64,000 bases of DNA from positions 930,001-994,000 of the forward strand of contig OZ251247.1 in assembly GCA_965240325.2 (NCBI GenBank), in the 5' to 3' direction. The stretch comes from Rebecca billardiae RCC1528 (Eukaryota > Haptophyta). Each line of letters starts with the position of its first letter. Positions within the stretch are counted from its first letter, which is position 1. Of the stretch, positions 20,878 to 32,131 are shown piece by piece. The notes beneath the pieces were generated by a model. The model was not told the DNA's origin and ran no database searches. It saw only the letters and a program-made list of their open reading frames with translations. Both the position numbers and the translations under genes were made by a program.

Positions 20878-22434
20878 TGTGCACCTCCGCTGCTGCCGAG
20901 AGGCGATGGGTGGGGAGACTGCTTGCGTCGGCAGGGCGTGGGACGAGCACCGGCCCACCCGCGCTGCGCTGGCGCTGCTCGGGCAATGGCAGTGCATGCA
21001 GTCGTCGGTGATGCGGGCACCGCGCGGCGCCGTGGGCGGCGCCGCGCAACTGACGAGCGCTCGCGCGCCGCACGGCGGCAGTGACGACGGCCGTCATCGT
21101 TCGAGAGCGGCGGGCGTAGACGGCGCGGGCGCAGGTCGGCGCGCACAAGTGGAGGCGTCGTTTTCCATTCGATCGGCGTGGCGCCGTGCGCAGTGCTCGC
21201 CTCCGGCTTCCGACTCGACTCGACTCGGCCCAGCGCGCCGCGGGCTCTGCCGGCGCCGCGGTGCGGCACGCGGTATTGGCCGAGCTCGCGCGCCGCACGG
21301 CTACGGTGACGACGGGCTCGGCGGAAAGCGGGTGTCGTCAGCGTTGGCGAAGCTCTGCGCGCGCACGGGTGGAGGCGTTTCGACCAGGTCACATGGCGTG
21401 GAGCCGTGCTCGCTCGCCGGCTTCTGACTCGACTTGGTCCGGGCGCTCAGTCAGCTAGCTAGCAGCACTGCGTGCGCGTGGTCCCGCAGAAGAGGCCACG
21501 CGTGGCGACGCCGCAGCTGCGCAGTGCTGATGTGAGGAGTAGTCATCGCAGCGACGAAGCAGCCCAGCAGTGCCGCCCCGCTTCGAATCGGCTTCGATCT
21601 CGCTCGGAGCTGATCGACACCCGGACGATTGGCACGATCGCGGACCTGTCGTCAGCGTGGTGCGCCGGGCACCACTAGCTGGTGCCGTTCGAAACAGTGC
21701 ACGACGGCGCACTACGCAAGCAGCTAGTAAGATGGCGCGGCCGAGCAAGCCGTGTGCATGCAGCTACAGCCTACAGGATCGCGCAGTGCGGGCGCGCGCC
21801 GCACCACCACTGCTGACCGCACCGCGACGCCACGCGGCCCCGAGCCGAGCTCGTCGTCAGCGTGACGCCGCACGGCAGCGCCCACAGAATCCGCCAGCTC
21901 GTCAGGGGCGAGGCGAGCGCCGTCGATTCGCGCCGCGGCACCGAGCTCAGCTGCTCCCGCTGCAGCCGCCGCCGCCGTAAGACTTCACTAGTGCGACGTC
22001 TCGTCCAACGACGTGCTGCGCGAGCTGCACCCTGAAATCGGAGGGTCGGCCGCCGGCGCGCCATGCTCGCGCGCCTCCCAGCACAGTGAGGATCTGCATC
22101 GCAGTGGGTCAGCGTGTGCGAAGTGCTGTGCACGTCCACGCGCATGGTGCCACACGACACGACGCTCAATCATCGTCAAGGACAGCCAGCCGCCGCGAGT
22201 AACGCCGCCATCGTTGCTCGGCGGCGGAGAAGAGTACCAGACAGACGTGTGTCCTCTGGTTTTGATGACGATGCTGATCGAAATAAAAGCCGCCCGGGCG
22301 CCGCATCCAAAGGGCCGGAGCCACGGGTTGAAATTGCATGATGATTTACATCAAGTGCGGCATCTCCGCCGCCGCCGCAGGAGCCAGGACGCAGCGATCC
22401 GGTGTGACGGTGGCCCACACGCGACGAATCGACG
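20878..22434. other. Spacer between XKR-LRR B and the glycosyltransferase gene
   Basis: Matches 9291-10828 with small indels. Presumed 3' UTR plus promoter; no gene recognised. Confidence 0.6.
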
Positions 22435-23211
22435 ATGGCCGTCATCACCAGCATCAGCTCGGGGGCGGTGGGCGCCGCTGCGCCCACCGCGCGCCCGCAC
22501 GCGCGTGCGTGGCGGGGGACGCCGTGGCGAGGGACGCCTCGCAGGGGCGACGTCGGCCCGCGCCCCGCGCCGTGCGCCGCCTCGGCGCCCGCGCGTCGCC
22601 CTGTGGCTGTGGCAGCGCGTGCGCGGCTGCTGCTGCTGCCGCTGCTGCTCGGCGGCGCGACGGGCGCGGCGGCGGCGGCGGCGGCCGCAGCGCCGCCACC
22701 GACGGGGGCGGCGGGGGCGGACGCGCTGCTGCTCGACGACGTGCACGCGGGCGACTTTGTGCTCGGCGCCCCCGCCAGCCTCGCCACCGCACCGCCGCCG
22801 CCGGCCCCGTCCGCGCGCTGCCTCGCCGCGGTGGCAGCGATGCCGCGCGCGCCCGCCGCCGACGGCGGCGGCCCCGGCGCCGGCGGCGAAGGGGCGGGGC
22901 GCGCGCGCCCCGCGCCGCTGCTCCCGCCCGAGTGCGCGTGGCAGGCGGCCGCGCTGTGGGCGTTCCCCGCCTCGGGGGTGGGCTGGGTGGGCGCGCTGCT
23001 GCAGAGGGCGGCGGGCTGGGCGGTGGGAGTGGCGCCGGGCGCGGGGAGGGGCGCGGGCGCGGCGGGGCGGCAGGGCGGGCGGACGCGCGGGTGCGAGCAC
23101 CGCGCGCTCGCCATCGTCGCCGAGTCCACCGCCACGCCGCACGCGGTGCTGCGCCACTGGGCGGGCGCCAACAGGGCGCGCGCGCTCACGCACGCGGCGC
23201 CGCGCGGGCTG

Positions 23212-23247
<36 letters not shown>

Positions 23248-24775
23248 TGGGCGGAGCTGCCGCCGGTGCAGCCGCGCTCGGCGCGCAACATCCCGTGGCA
23301 CGGCGCGCAGTCCGAGGCGCTCGCACCGCACGGCACCGCGCACGCAGCCATCAGGCGAGCCGCGCGAGCGCGCCGCGCCGCCGCCTCTGCCTCAGCCGCG
23401 CCGCGCCTCGCGCGGCTTCGGCAGCTCAGCAGCGCGCGGCCGCCTGCCAACCGCGCGCGCGCGTGCCCCTCCGCCCGGACACCCACCCCCCGCGCGCCGC
23501 GCGCCCGCGCAGCCGCCACCTCGCCGAGTGCAGCGCGTGGCGCCCCGCGCGCGCCCTGCTCGTGGAGCGCTGTCCGTACGCGGCGATCGGCGCGCTGCTC
23601 GGCGCACACGCACACGCGGGGGGCGGCGGCGCGGAGGGCGCGGGGGGCGGGGGGGGCGGTGTTGAGGATGCGGCGGCGGGGGGCTCGCTCGAGCCGGTGG
23701 ACGCGGAGGCGACCGCGCTCGAGCTCGCGGCCGACTACGCGGCCGCGTGGGCGAGGTGGGTGCGCACCGCCCGCTGCTATGTGCTGCTGCGCTGCCCCGC
23801 TGCACACGCCGCGGCCGCCCGCCGCACCGCTCTGGCTCGTCCCGGCTGCCGCGCGCTGCCGCCCACACGGCCGCGCACGCCACGCACTCAGTGCGCCCGC
23901 GCGTGTGTGCGCGCGTGTGCGCGCGCGCCCGCAGCCACAAGGCGCTGCTGCGCGAGGCGGAGGAGGCGGCGGTGCGCGCGCGCGCGGAGGCGGCGCGCGC
24001 GGCGCTGGGCGCGGGGCGGGGCGGCGCGCGCGCGCCGCCCGACGCCGCCACCGCCGCGCTGCTCGGCGCGGACGCGCGGCGCGCGCGGCACGCCGCGCTG
24101 AGCGGCGCGGACACGCGCGGCGCGGGCGGTGCCGTGCTGCCGCTGAGCCACCTGCTCGAGCCGCCGGGCGGCGGCGGCGAGGGCGGCGGGTGCGCGGCCG
24201 CGCTCGCGCGCGCGCTGGCGTGGCTGGGCGCACCGCCTCCGCCGGGCGAGGCGTGGGGCGCGGAGGTGTGGGGGCGCGCGCACAGCGCCGCCGCCGCCAA
24301 CGCAAGTGGCGGCGCCGCGGAGGCGGATGCGGCGGCGGCGCGCTGGCTGCCGCGCGCGCGCGCCGCGTGCGCCGCGCTGCCGGCGCCGGCGGTGCTGCGC
24401 AGCGGCGCGCCCGCGCCCGCACCCGCGCCGCTCGCGCCCGCCTCCGCCCGCCCCGCCGCCGCCCCCGCCGCCCCCGCGCGCGGCGGCGTGTGGCGCGGGC
24501 GCGCGCTCACGTGCCGCGTGTGGGGCGCGCTCGGCCACATCGCGGCGCAGCTCGGCCACACGCCGCCGCACGGCCACCGGTGCGGGCGCGGCGCGGACGC
24601 GCGGGCGTGGGCGCGGCGGTGCGGACGGCTGCGGGGTCGGCCCCTCGCCCTTGCAGGCCGTTGCGTGCGCTGCGCGGGCGCGGCCGTGCGCGCCGGGTGC
24701 AGCCGCTGCCCGCGCGGCTCACGGTGCGCTGCGCCCTCCGCCCCCGCTGCCGCCGCTACCGCTGCCTGCGGCCGC

Positions 24776-24808
<33 letters not shown>

Positions 24809-27800
24809 CTGATTGGCTGGCGCTGTGCTGCTGCTGCCCTCTGATTGGCCGGCGCTGTGCTGCTGCTGCTGCGCAGCTGCCAGCAGCGCGACGAGCTGCT
24901 GCTGGCGCTGGGCAGGAGGGCGGCCCCCGCCTCGCCCGACGGGCGCACTGTGCTACTCACCTCGACCAACCTGCAGGTGCAACACGGCACACGGCACACT
25001 GCCTAGCGCACACCCCAGCATCACACCCCGGCACAGCGCGCACTCGGGTGGCGGCGTTGTTGAGCGCACGCCGCCCGCCCGCCGCCCGCCCGCGCGCGCG
25101 CGTGCCGCGCCGCTGCCGCGTGTGCGCCTGTGCAGTACCTGGACGTGTGGCTCAACTGGCTGCTCGCCGTGCGCACGCACGCGCCCCCGCTCGCGGCCGC
25201 GGTGGTGGTGGGCGCGCTCGACTGGCGCGCGCACGACGCGCTGCGCGCGCTGCACGCGCCCGCCTTCCCGCTGCTGCCGCGGTACCGGCGCGGCACCCTG
25301 CGCGCGGCGGAGGGGCAGCGCGCGCTGGACGGCGTGTGGGTGGAGCGCGGCGAGGTGACGCTGACCCTCCTCCGCGCGGGGCTGGGCGTGCTCCTCTGCG
25401 ACACAGACGCCGTGTTCACACGGGACGCCCTCACGCCGCTGCTCAGCCTGAGCGCGCACGCGCACGCGCACGCGGGCGCGGCCTCCGCCACGGCCCCTCT
25501 CGCCGTGGGCGCGGACGCGGTCGCCTCCGCCGGCACCTTCCCCCGCTGGGCCGCGCGCGCGCTGGGCGGCAGCAGCGCGGTGATGGGCCTGGTCCTGCTC
25601 GCGCCCACGCGCGCGGCAACAGGGCTGCTGGGCGCGGCGCAGAGGCTGGCGCACGCGGTGGGGGACGACCAGACGGCGTTCAACGCGCAGCTCGCCGCGG
25701 CGGAGGAGGTGCTCGTGGCGGACGCGCCGCTCGGCCGCGCGCGCGCCGCCGCGCCGGCCGCGCCGCCGGTGGCGCGGCTGGTGCGAGCGACGACGCGCGG
25801 CGCCGCGGCGCCCTGGCCGCACGGCGGAGGGCGCGCGGGCGGCTGGGCGGTGCGCGTGCTCATCCTGCCAGAGGCGCTCGTCGTGCGCAACTGCACGCCA
25901 AGGCTGCGCACGCTGCGCGCGGCGGCGGCGGCGGCGCGCGGCGGCGGCTCGGCGCGCGGCGGCGGCGGCGACGCGGCGGGTGCGGCGGGCGGCGCGCTGG
26001 GCGTCCATTACGTCGACGATGACGGCGGCGGCGCGGGCGTGCACGGCGGGGGCGGCGCCGGCGCCGCCGCCGGCTTGCGGCTCTCGAGCAGTGGCACCGG
26101 TGGCGATGGTGGCAGCCGCAATGGCAGCAGCAGCAATAGCGGCAGCGGCAGCAGCGGCCGCTTCTCGAGCGCGCTGGTGGCGCACTGCCTCTCCTCCAAG
26201 TCCGGGGTGGCCAAGTGGGAGCAGCTCGAGGCGGCGGGGCTGTGGCGCTGCCCGGGCGCGTGGGCGCGCGAGTGGAGCGGCGCGGGCGCGCGCGAGCCCG
26301 CGCGCCGCGCGCCGGGCCTCGCGGCGCCCGCGGCGGCGCCGGCCGGCGGCGGCGCGCTCGGCGCGCCGCCGCGCGCCGCCGCGCTCGGCGCGCCGCTCGC
26401 GGCGGCAAACATCAGCGCGGAGGGCGGCGCGCCGCCCGAGCCCGGCACGCCGGACGCCGAGCCCGCCGCGTTTGGCGCGGGCCTGGACCGCGTGCTCGCC
26501 GCCTCGCGCGTCGCCGCCTCGGTGGTGGTCTGCTCCGAGCTGCTGGCTGCACCCGCGCCGCTGGCGGAGGGCGGCGGCGCGGCGGCGGGCGCGGCGGCGG
26601 CGGCGGCGGCGGCGGCGGAGGCGGTGCGCAGCGGGGCGCGCGGCGGCGGCGGCGCGGCGGGAGCTGCCGCCGCCGGCCTGCTCGAGGCCGGCGGGGCGAC
26701 CGGCGGCGGCGGCGCGTCGGCGGAGGCGGCGGGCGGCGGCGCCGTGCCCGCGGCCGAGTGGTGGCGCGCGCTCGGCGCGCTCGGCGCCGGCCTCGGCCGC
26801 GGCGCGGCGGGCGCGGGCGTGGCGCTCGAGCTCGTAGCGGTGCGCTGGGCGGGCGTGGGCGAGGGCCCGGCCGAGTCGGCGGCGATCGACGGCGCGGCGG
26901 CGCGCGCGCTGCGCGCCGCGCTGCCCGCCGCGCACTCGGCCGCGCTGCCCGCCGTGCGCCTCGTGACGGTGCCGCGCGCCGCGGCCGCGCTCGGCGCGCC
27001 GCTCGGCGCGGCGGCGCCGAGCGCGCTCCTCAACGCGGGCGTGCGCCTCGCCACGTCGGAGCGCGTGCTGCTATGCAGCGCGGCCGTGCGCCTCGCGCCC
27101 GGGCTCTTCCGCGCGCTGCGCACGCTGCAGCGCGCGGGCGTCGGCCGCGCCGCGCACGTGCTCGGCGCGTGCGCGCTGCCCGGCGCGGCCGGCGCGGCCG
27201 CGCTGCGCGCCCTCACCGAGCGCGGCGCCGCGGCGGCGGCGGCGGCGGCGCGCTGCGGCCGGCTCGGCGCGCCGAGCGGCGCGGCGGGGATGCTGCTGCC
27301 GCGCGCGATGTGGGCGGCGGCGCGCGGCATGCCCGAGGGGCCCGTCGTGCAGCCGCACGCCGACCGGTGCGCGCGGCACCGCGCACCGCGCGCCGCGACA
27401 CACCGCGACCACGCGCCGCCGCCCTGCCCCGCCCGCTCACACTGCGCGCCCGCCGCGCCGCCGCCCGCCGCGCGCCGCGGCCGCAGCTACCTCGCGCACC
27501 GGCTGTCCGCGCGCGACGTGTCGGTGGGCTGGCTCGACTGCGGCGGCCTCGGCACGCAGCCGTGCGCGTACGCGCCGGGCGGCGCGGGCGGCGCGCGCTG
27601 GTGGCGCGTGGGCGCGGCCACGCTGCGCGAGCGCGACTCGGTGGTGGGCGCGCGCGCGCGGCACGTGGCCGAGCTCGCCGCCAACAGGCGCGCGCGCGAG
27701 GCGGCGGCGGCGCGCGCGCGCGCGGCGGCCGCGTCGGCGCGCGGCGGCGCGCCGCCCGACGCGAGCGGCCCCGCGAGCCCGACGCCCCCCGGCGGCGAGC

Positions 27801-29714
27801 CCGCGGCCATCGCGCCCGCGCTGCGCTCGGAGGTGGAGGTCGCCTTCCTGAGGCGCGCGCGCGCGGCCGCGGCGCTGGACGGCGCGTGCGCGTGGGGCGC
27901 GCTCGGGCGCGTGGCGCTGCGGCACACAGCGAGCTTCGACGCGCGCGCGGCCGAGGGCGCGGCGCCGGGCCCCAGCGCTGCAGCGGCGTCGGAGGGCGCG
28001 GTCTCGCTCGTGCAGGACGCAGCGCCCGCGCCAGAGGTCGAGGCGTGGGACACCACGGCAGGCGGCGCGGCACCGCCGACCGACCGCGGACCCGCCGCGG
28101 CGGCGGCGGGCGGCGCGGGCGCGCGCGGCGCCGCGGCTGCGCACGCGGAGGACGACGCGGGCGGCGCGGGCGGGTGCTGGTCGCGCGCGCGCGAGACTTC
28201 CGCGTACGCCGCGTGGGCCGCGGCGGGGCGGGTGCGCCGCGGGCGCGTGCTGCTGCGCGTGCGCGGGCCGCTGCCCGAGCGGCTGCTCGCGCTCGCGTCC
28301 GGCTGGGCGCTGGCGGACGCGCTCGCCGCCAAGCTCACGCTCGTGTGGGCGCCGGACGGCGCGTGCGGCGCGATGTACGACGACCTGCTCGAGCGCAACA
28401 CCTCCGCCTTCCTCGCCGTGCGCGCCGCGCCGCGCAGCCTGCGCCGGCGCAAGCGCGGCGGCGCGGCCGAGCGCGGCGGCGGCGCGCCGCGCTGGCGCGC
28501 GCTCGACGCGCGCGCGACAGGCGCGCCGCTCAGCGCGGCCGAGCTCGGGCTGCGCTCCGCCGCCGAGCCGCGCCACGGCGGGCCCGCCGCCCCCGCCGTG
28601 CGCCTCGAGATCAGCGCGGACGGCGCCATCCGAGTCGAGCCCGACGCGCTCGCGCCCGACGGCGCGCGGCTCGCCGACCGCGTCGGCCCCGCGGCGCTGG
28701 CGGTGCGGCTGGCGTGGCTCAGCCCGAGGCGCGCAGACCTGCTGTGCGCGCGGCGCCCGACGCGCGCCCGCGCACCGCCGCGCTGCCACGCGCGCGTCCC
28801 CCGCCACGCGTGACGCGCGCGGCGCGCACACGCCGCGCGCCACGACCCGTTGCCCGCCCGGCGCGCGCGCCGAGACCGCCGCCGACCGCCCGATGCGCCG
28901 CCCGCCTCGTCCCGCCCGCCCCGTCGCGCCCCGCCTGCGCGCGCCGCGCGCGCGCAGCCCGCTCGCAGACGAGCTCACCGCGGCGATGCGCGTGCGCGAC
29001 ACGGCCGGGCTGCTGCTCGGCGGAACGGCGCTCGGCTGCGCCCCCGGCGCGACGCGGCTGCCGCCCGTGCCGATCGCGGCGCCGCGCCTCGCCGCCTCCG
29101 CGGCGGGCGGTGGCGGCGGCGGCGGCGGCGCATGCGTGCCGCTCGCACCCGCGCGCGTGTTCGCCGTGTGCGCGCAGGACGACGAGTACGTGGCGCTGCG
29201 CCGAGCCCTGCAGCGGCAGCCGTGGCACCGCGCGGCGCGACGGCGCGGCGGCAGCGGTGCCGCCGAGCAGCACGCGTGCGCGCCGCCGGCCGGCCCGCGC
29301 CACGTCCAACGCCCTCGCGGCGGTGGCCGTGGCGCCCAAGCTGGCCCCAAGGTGTACACCCTGCGCTCCTTCCTGCCCGCCGAGTGGGGCCAGGACTGCA
29401 AGGCCGGCGTGGGGCGCGCGGGCAGCCCCACGTGCGCGCGGCTTCAGCTGCTGCAGCTCACGCTGCTCGCGCGCGCGCGCACGCTCCACCTCGCCGCGCC
29501 ACCGGCGTCGGCGCTCGCGCGCGCCGCCGCGCTGCTGTTTGCGGGCGTGCGCGGTGGTGGGGGCGCCGCGCTGCCGGGCGACGCGGAGGGCGGCGCGCTG
29601 CTCGTGCCCGGCGGGGGCGCGCCGACAGGCGGCGCGGACGGCGCGCGCGTCATCTGGCGCGCCGCCGCGCCCGGCGGGGACGCGCGCGTGACGCGCGACG
29701 CGTGTGGCCTCTGA
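22435..29714 (+). CDS. Giant multi-domain sulfotransferase/glycosyltransferase-like protein
   Basis: Seven exons: 22435-23354, 23513-23755, 23935-24618, 24877-24976, 25136-27366, 27487-28743 and 28958-29714. They total 6192 nt, an exact multiple of three (2063 aa), with phases matching at every junction. Order: signal anchor (about 57-84); WSCD-like sulfotransferase with FPASGVGWVGALL (about 176-188) and LLVERCPYAAI (about 320-330); GT77/Nucleotid_trans domain from VLLTSTN (about 640), with C-DTD motif (738-740) and DDQTAFN (about 827-833); a second GT-A-like module (LLNAGVRLATSERVLLC near 1280, DVSVGWLDCGG near 1405); and a fucosyltransferase-like module (ALASGWALADAL...LVWAPD, about 1650-2063). 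Probably a Golgi type II membrane enzyme that builds and sulfates glycans. Intron 1 has a GC donor. The Lys expected in the sulfotransferase phosphate loop is replaced by Ala, so that activity is uncertain. Confidence 0.78.
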
Positions 29715-29739
29715 GCTCGACTGTGGCGCGCCGCGCGCT

Positions 29740-29774
<35 letters not shown>

Positions 29775-31232
29775 TGACGGGCCGGCAATACTTTGCCGCC
29801 AACGTTCGCTGCGCGCGCGCTGCGCGCGCCGCGCACGGCGTGGCGCGGCTCGCCGTGCAGCTGTGTCGTCGCAGTTGTCCCTCTGAGGTCAGCCGCGCAG
29901 CACATAGCATTCGCGCTTCGTGGGCCTCGGGGATGCGCAGTAGTCCGTCTGATTAAATTGTCGCCATGCTCGTCGTCGATGAGCATTGCCGGGCGAAGGA
30001 AACCTGCAAGCTTCAGTGGCGGCCTGTAGCGGATACGAGTGCTGCCAGCACGCCGTGTGCGGAGCGCGTTCAAGCGTGGAGGTACTGATTGTAGCAGTGC
30101 GTGTGGGTCACGGCAGCCGTGGTCTCCTCTTCAGCCATCAATCGTGCCCGCGGGCAGTATCACCCGCAGGGGAATTATTCGTAGTGCAAGACAAGTGGCA
30201 ACCCGCTGACAGTGCACACGCGCCGACTGCGGCTGGGCATGCATGCGTCTCAACGCCCCGACCGGCGACCTTGCTGCGGCTCTCCAAGGAGACTCGCGTC
30301 TCACTCAACACGTCCGCTATGTTGCTGAACCACAGGGTGCAGAACCTGAGTCGCGCGCACAGTGGCGCACGCGCTGCCGCAACCGCAGATCCCGGGCGCG
30401 TATCACATGCTTCTGCACGCGCTCACATGCCAACGACACGCCTCCGAGCTTAGCAGTGTCGTGCTTGTGCGCAATGCTCACGCTCGAGGCTGCCGCCTTG
30501 CTCAGCGCTCAAGTGGCACGGCCCAACCGACGTTAGCCCTGTCAGCGCTGACACTGCTTCGAAGCTGTGCGCGCGTGCTCTGAACGCCGCCCCGAGGTCG
30601 CCACGCAGTAACTTCTGCGTATGACTGCAACTTCTGCGTATGACCGCGCGCCAGCCTCTTGGACAGCGCGCTCAAGCGTGGAACACCCCGCGGTGCCATC
30701 AGACAAGCGGCCGAGCAGCTAGAGAGGGAGCGTCGAGGAGCTGACAGCGATGCCCGACCGAGCCAGGGCGGCGAATCAGCACCCGCGGCGCACCCGCGGC
30801 GCTCTCAGCCACGCCGGCGCCCTTAGCCACCCGTGGCCGGGCCGCCTCGCGCGCACTATGCCCAGCCTTGCGGCTGGGGGCGGGGCCGTTACCTCGACTT
30901 AGCAACCGAGCCAGTAGGCAATACGTCGCCCTCCGCGCGCTGGGGCATGCACGCGCTCGCGCTCATGTCGCCCGCGATGCTGGGATTCGTGCCGTGCACT
31001 TGGCGACGTGCAGCTTCGCGCACAGAGGACGCACTCCGTGCACTGGCTGGCGCGGACTGTCAAGGTTAGGGTAAGGGCGCGCGATGATTGCTCAGCTTTT
31101 TTCGTCGCGCGTGTGTTGGCTGCGCAGGCAAACCTGCAGCCTGTCCAAAGGAAGGACCTGCTTTTGGATGACAGTGTGGCATTGCCTACATGGACGCATT
31201 TATAGCCGTGCGTTAACCAAGGCCGATCTCAA
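29715..31232. other. Gene-free region after the glycosyltransferase gene
   Basis: Contains a (GCC)n tract at about 29738-29773 and a short tandem duplication of CAACTTCTGCGTATGAC-like sequence at 30607-30642. A single TTAGGG followed by TAAGGG occurs at about 31066. I see no coding region with a recognisable product. Confidence 0.5.
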
Positions 31233-32131
31233 TTGACACTGGCCCAGAAGGGGGGTCCCGAATTGGTCCCCCGACCTCGAGCTCGATGGCTGCCGCACGT
31301 GCGTGCCCAGCGTGCCTCGCGCGTGTACGTGCACGGTAGGGCGTCCCGACAGCGCCGGGGTGGCGTAGATGGTCGCATGGGAGGTGCATCCGTGTGCCCG
31401 AGACGCCTCGGCGCCTCGGTGGCCTGCCCACACCTCTCCTTGTCGCCGCTTGCCTGCTGCGTGTTCGGCCAGCCGTCTGCGGAGTGCACACCTGCACGTG
31501 CACGGCCAGTGTCGGGCGGATCGAGCCGTAGTGAGTGTGCTTGCGGGTACTCCCACCTGATGCGGCTCTCTGCCGCCGTCGCAAGCCCTCGCGCGTGTCC
31601 TGGAACCTGCCGAATCTACTAGTCGGGGATGCGCCCAACATGCTCGCGAACATTGCCCAGGAATCGCATCAGAAATGCGCTATTTGAAAATAAAACTGGA
31701 CAGCATGTGGTGTACGTACCACCATGACAACACTGAACACGTCGTGAGTTAGAGTGCACGGCTTGGGATTGATGCACGAGAGCTACTACGACGGCGGCAG
31801 AGAGCCGCATCAGGTGGGAGTACCCGCAAGCACACTAACTACGGCTCGATCCGCCCGACACTGGCCGTGCACGTGCAGGCGTGCACTCCACACGGCTGGC
31901 CGAGCACGCAGCAGGCAAGCGGCGACAAGGAGAGATGTGGGCACGCCACCGAGGCGCCGATGCGTCTCGGACACACGGATACACCTCCCATGCGACCACC
32001 CCGCCCTCGCTGTCGGTACGCCCTACCGTGCACGTACACGCGCGAGGCACGCTGGGCACGCACGTGCGGCAGCCATCGAGCTCGAGGTCGGAGGACCAAT
32101 TCGGGACCCCCCCCTTCTGGGCCAGTGTCAA
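31233..32131. mobile_element. Foldback element with ~345-bp inverted arms
   Basis: The left arm (31233-31581) and right arm (31789-32131) are reverse complements with few differences; the outer ends are TTGACACTGGCC and GGCCAGTGTCAA. The 207-bp loop is lower in GC. The arms carry no recognised gene. A transcript through this region would fold into a long hairpin, a possible small-RNA source. No target-site duplication is obvious. Confidence 0.8.

Larger units (their letters stand above)
14773..23776 (+). repeat. Tandem segmental duplication, unit B
   Basis: Second copy of the block described at 4984-12180, with seven internal LRR units instead of three. Unlike unit A, its second gene continues intact past the point where similarity ends (in intron 2, about 23776). 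Confidence 0.9.

Noticed and set aside
31060-31080. Interstitial telomere repeat (GGTTAGGGTAAGGG)
   Set aside because: Only one TTAGGG with one imperfect neighbour; too short to separate from chance.
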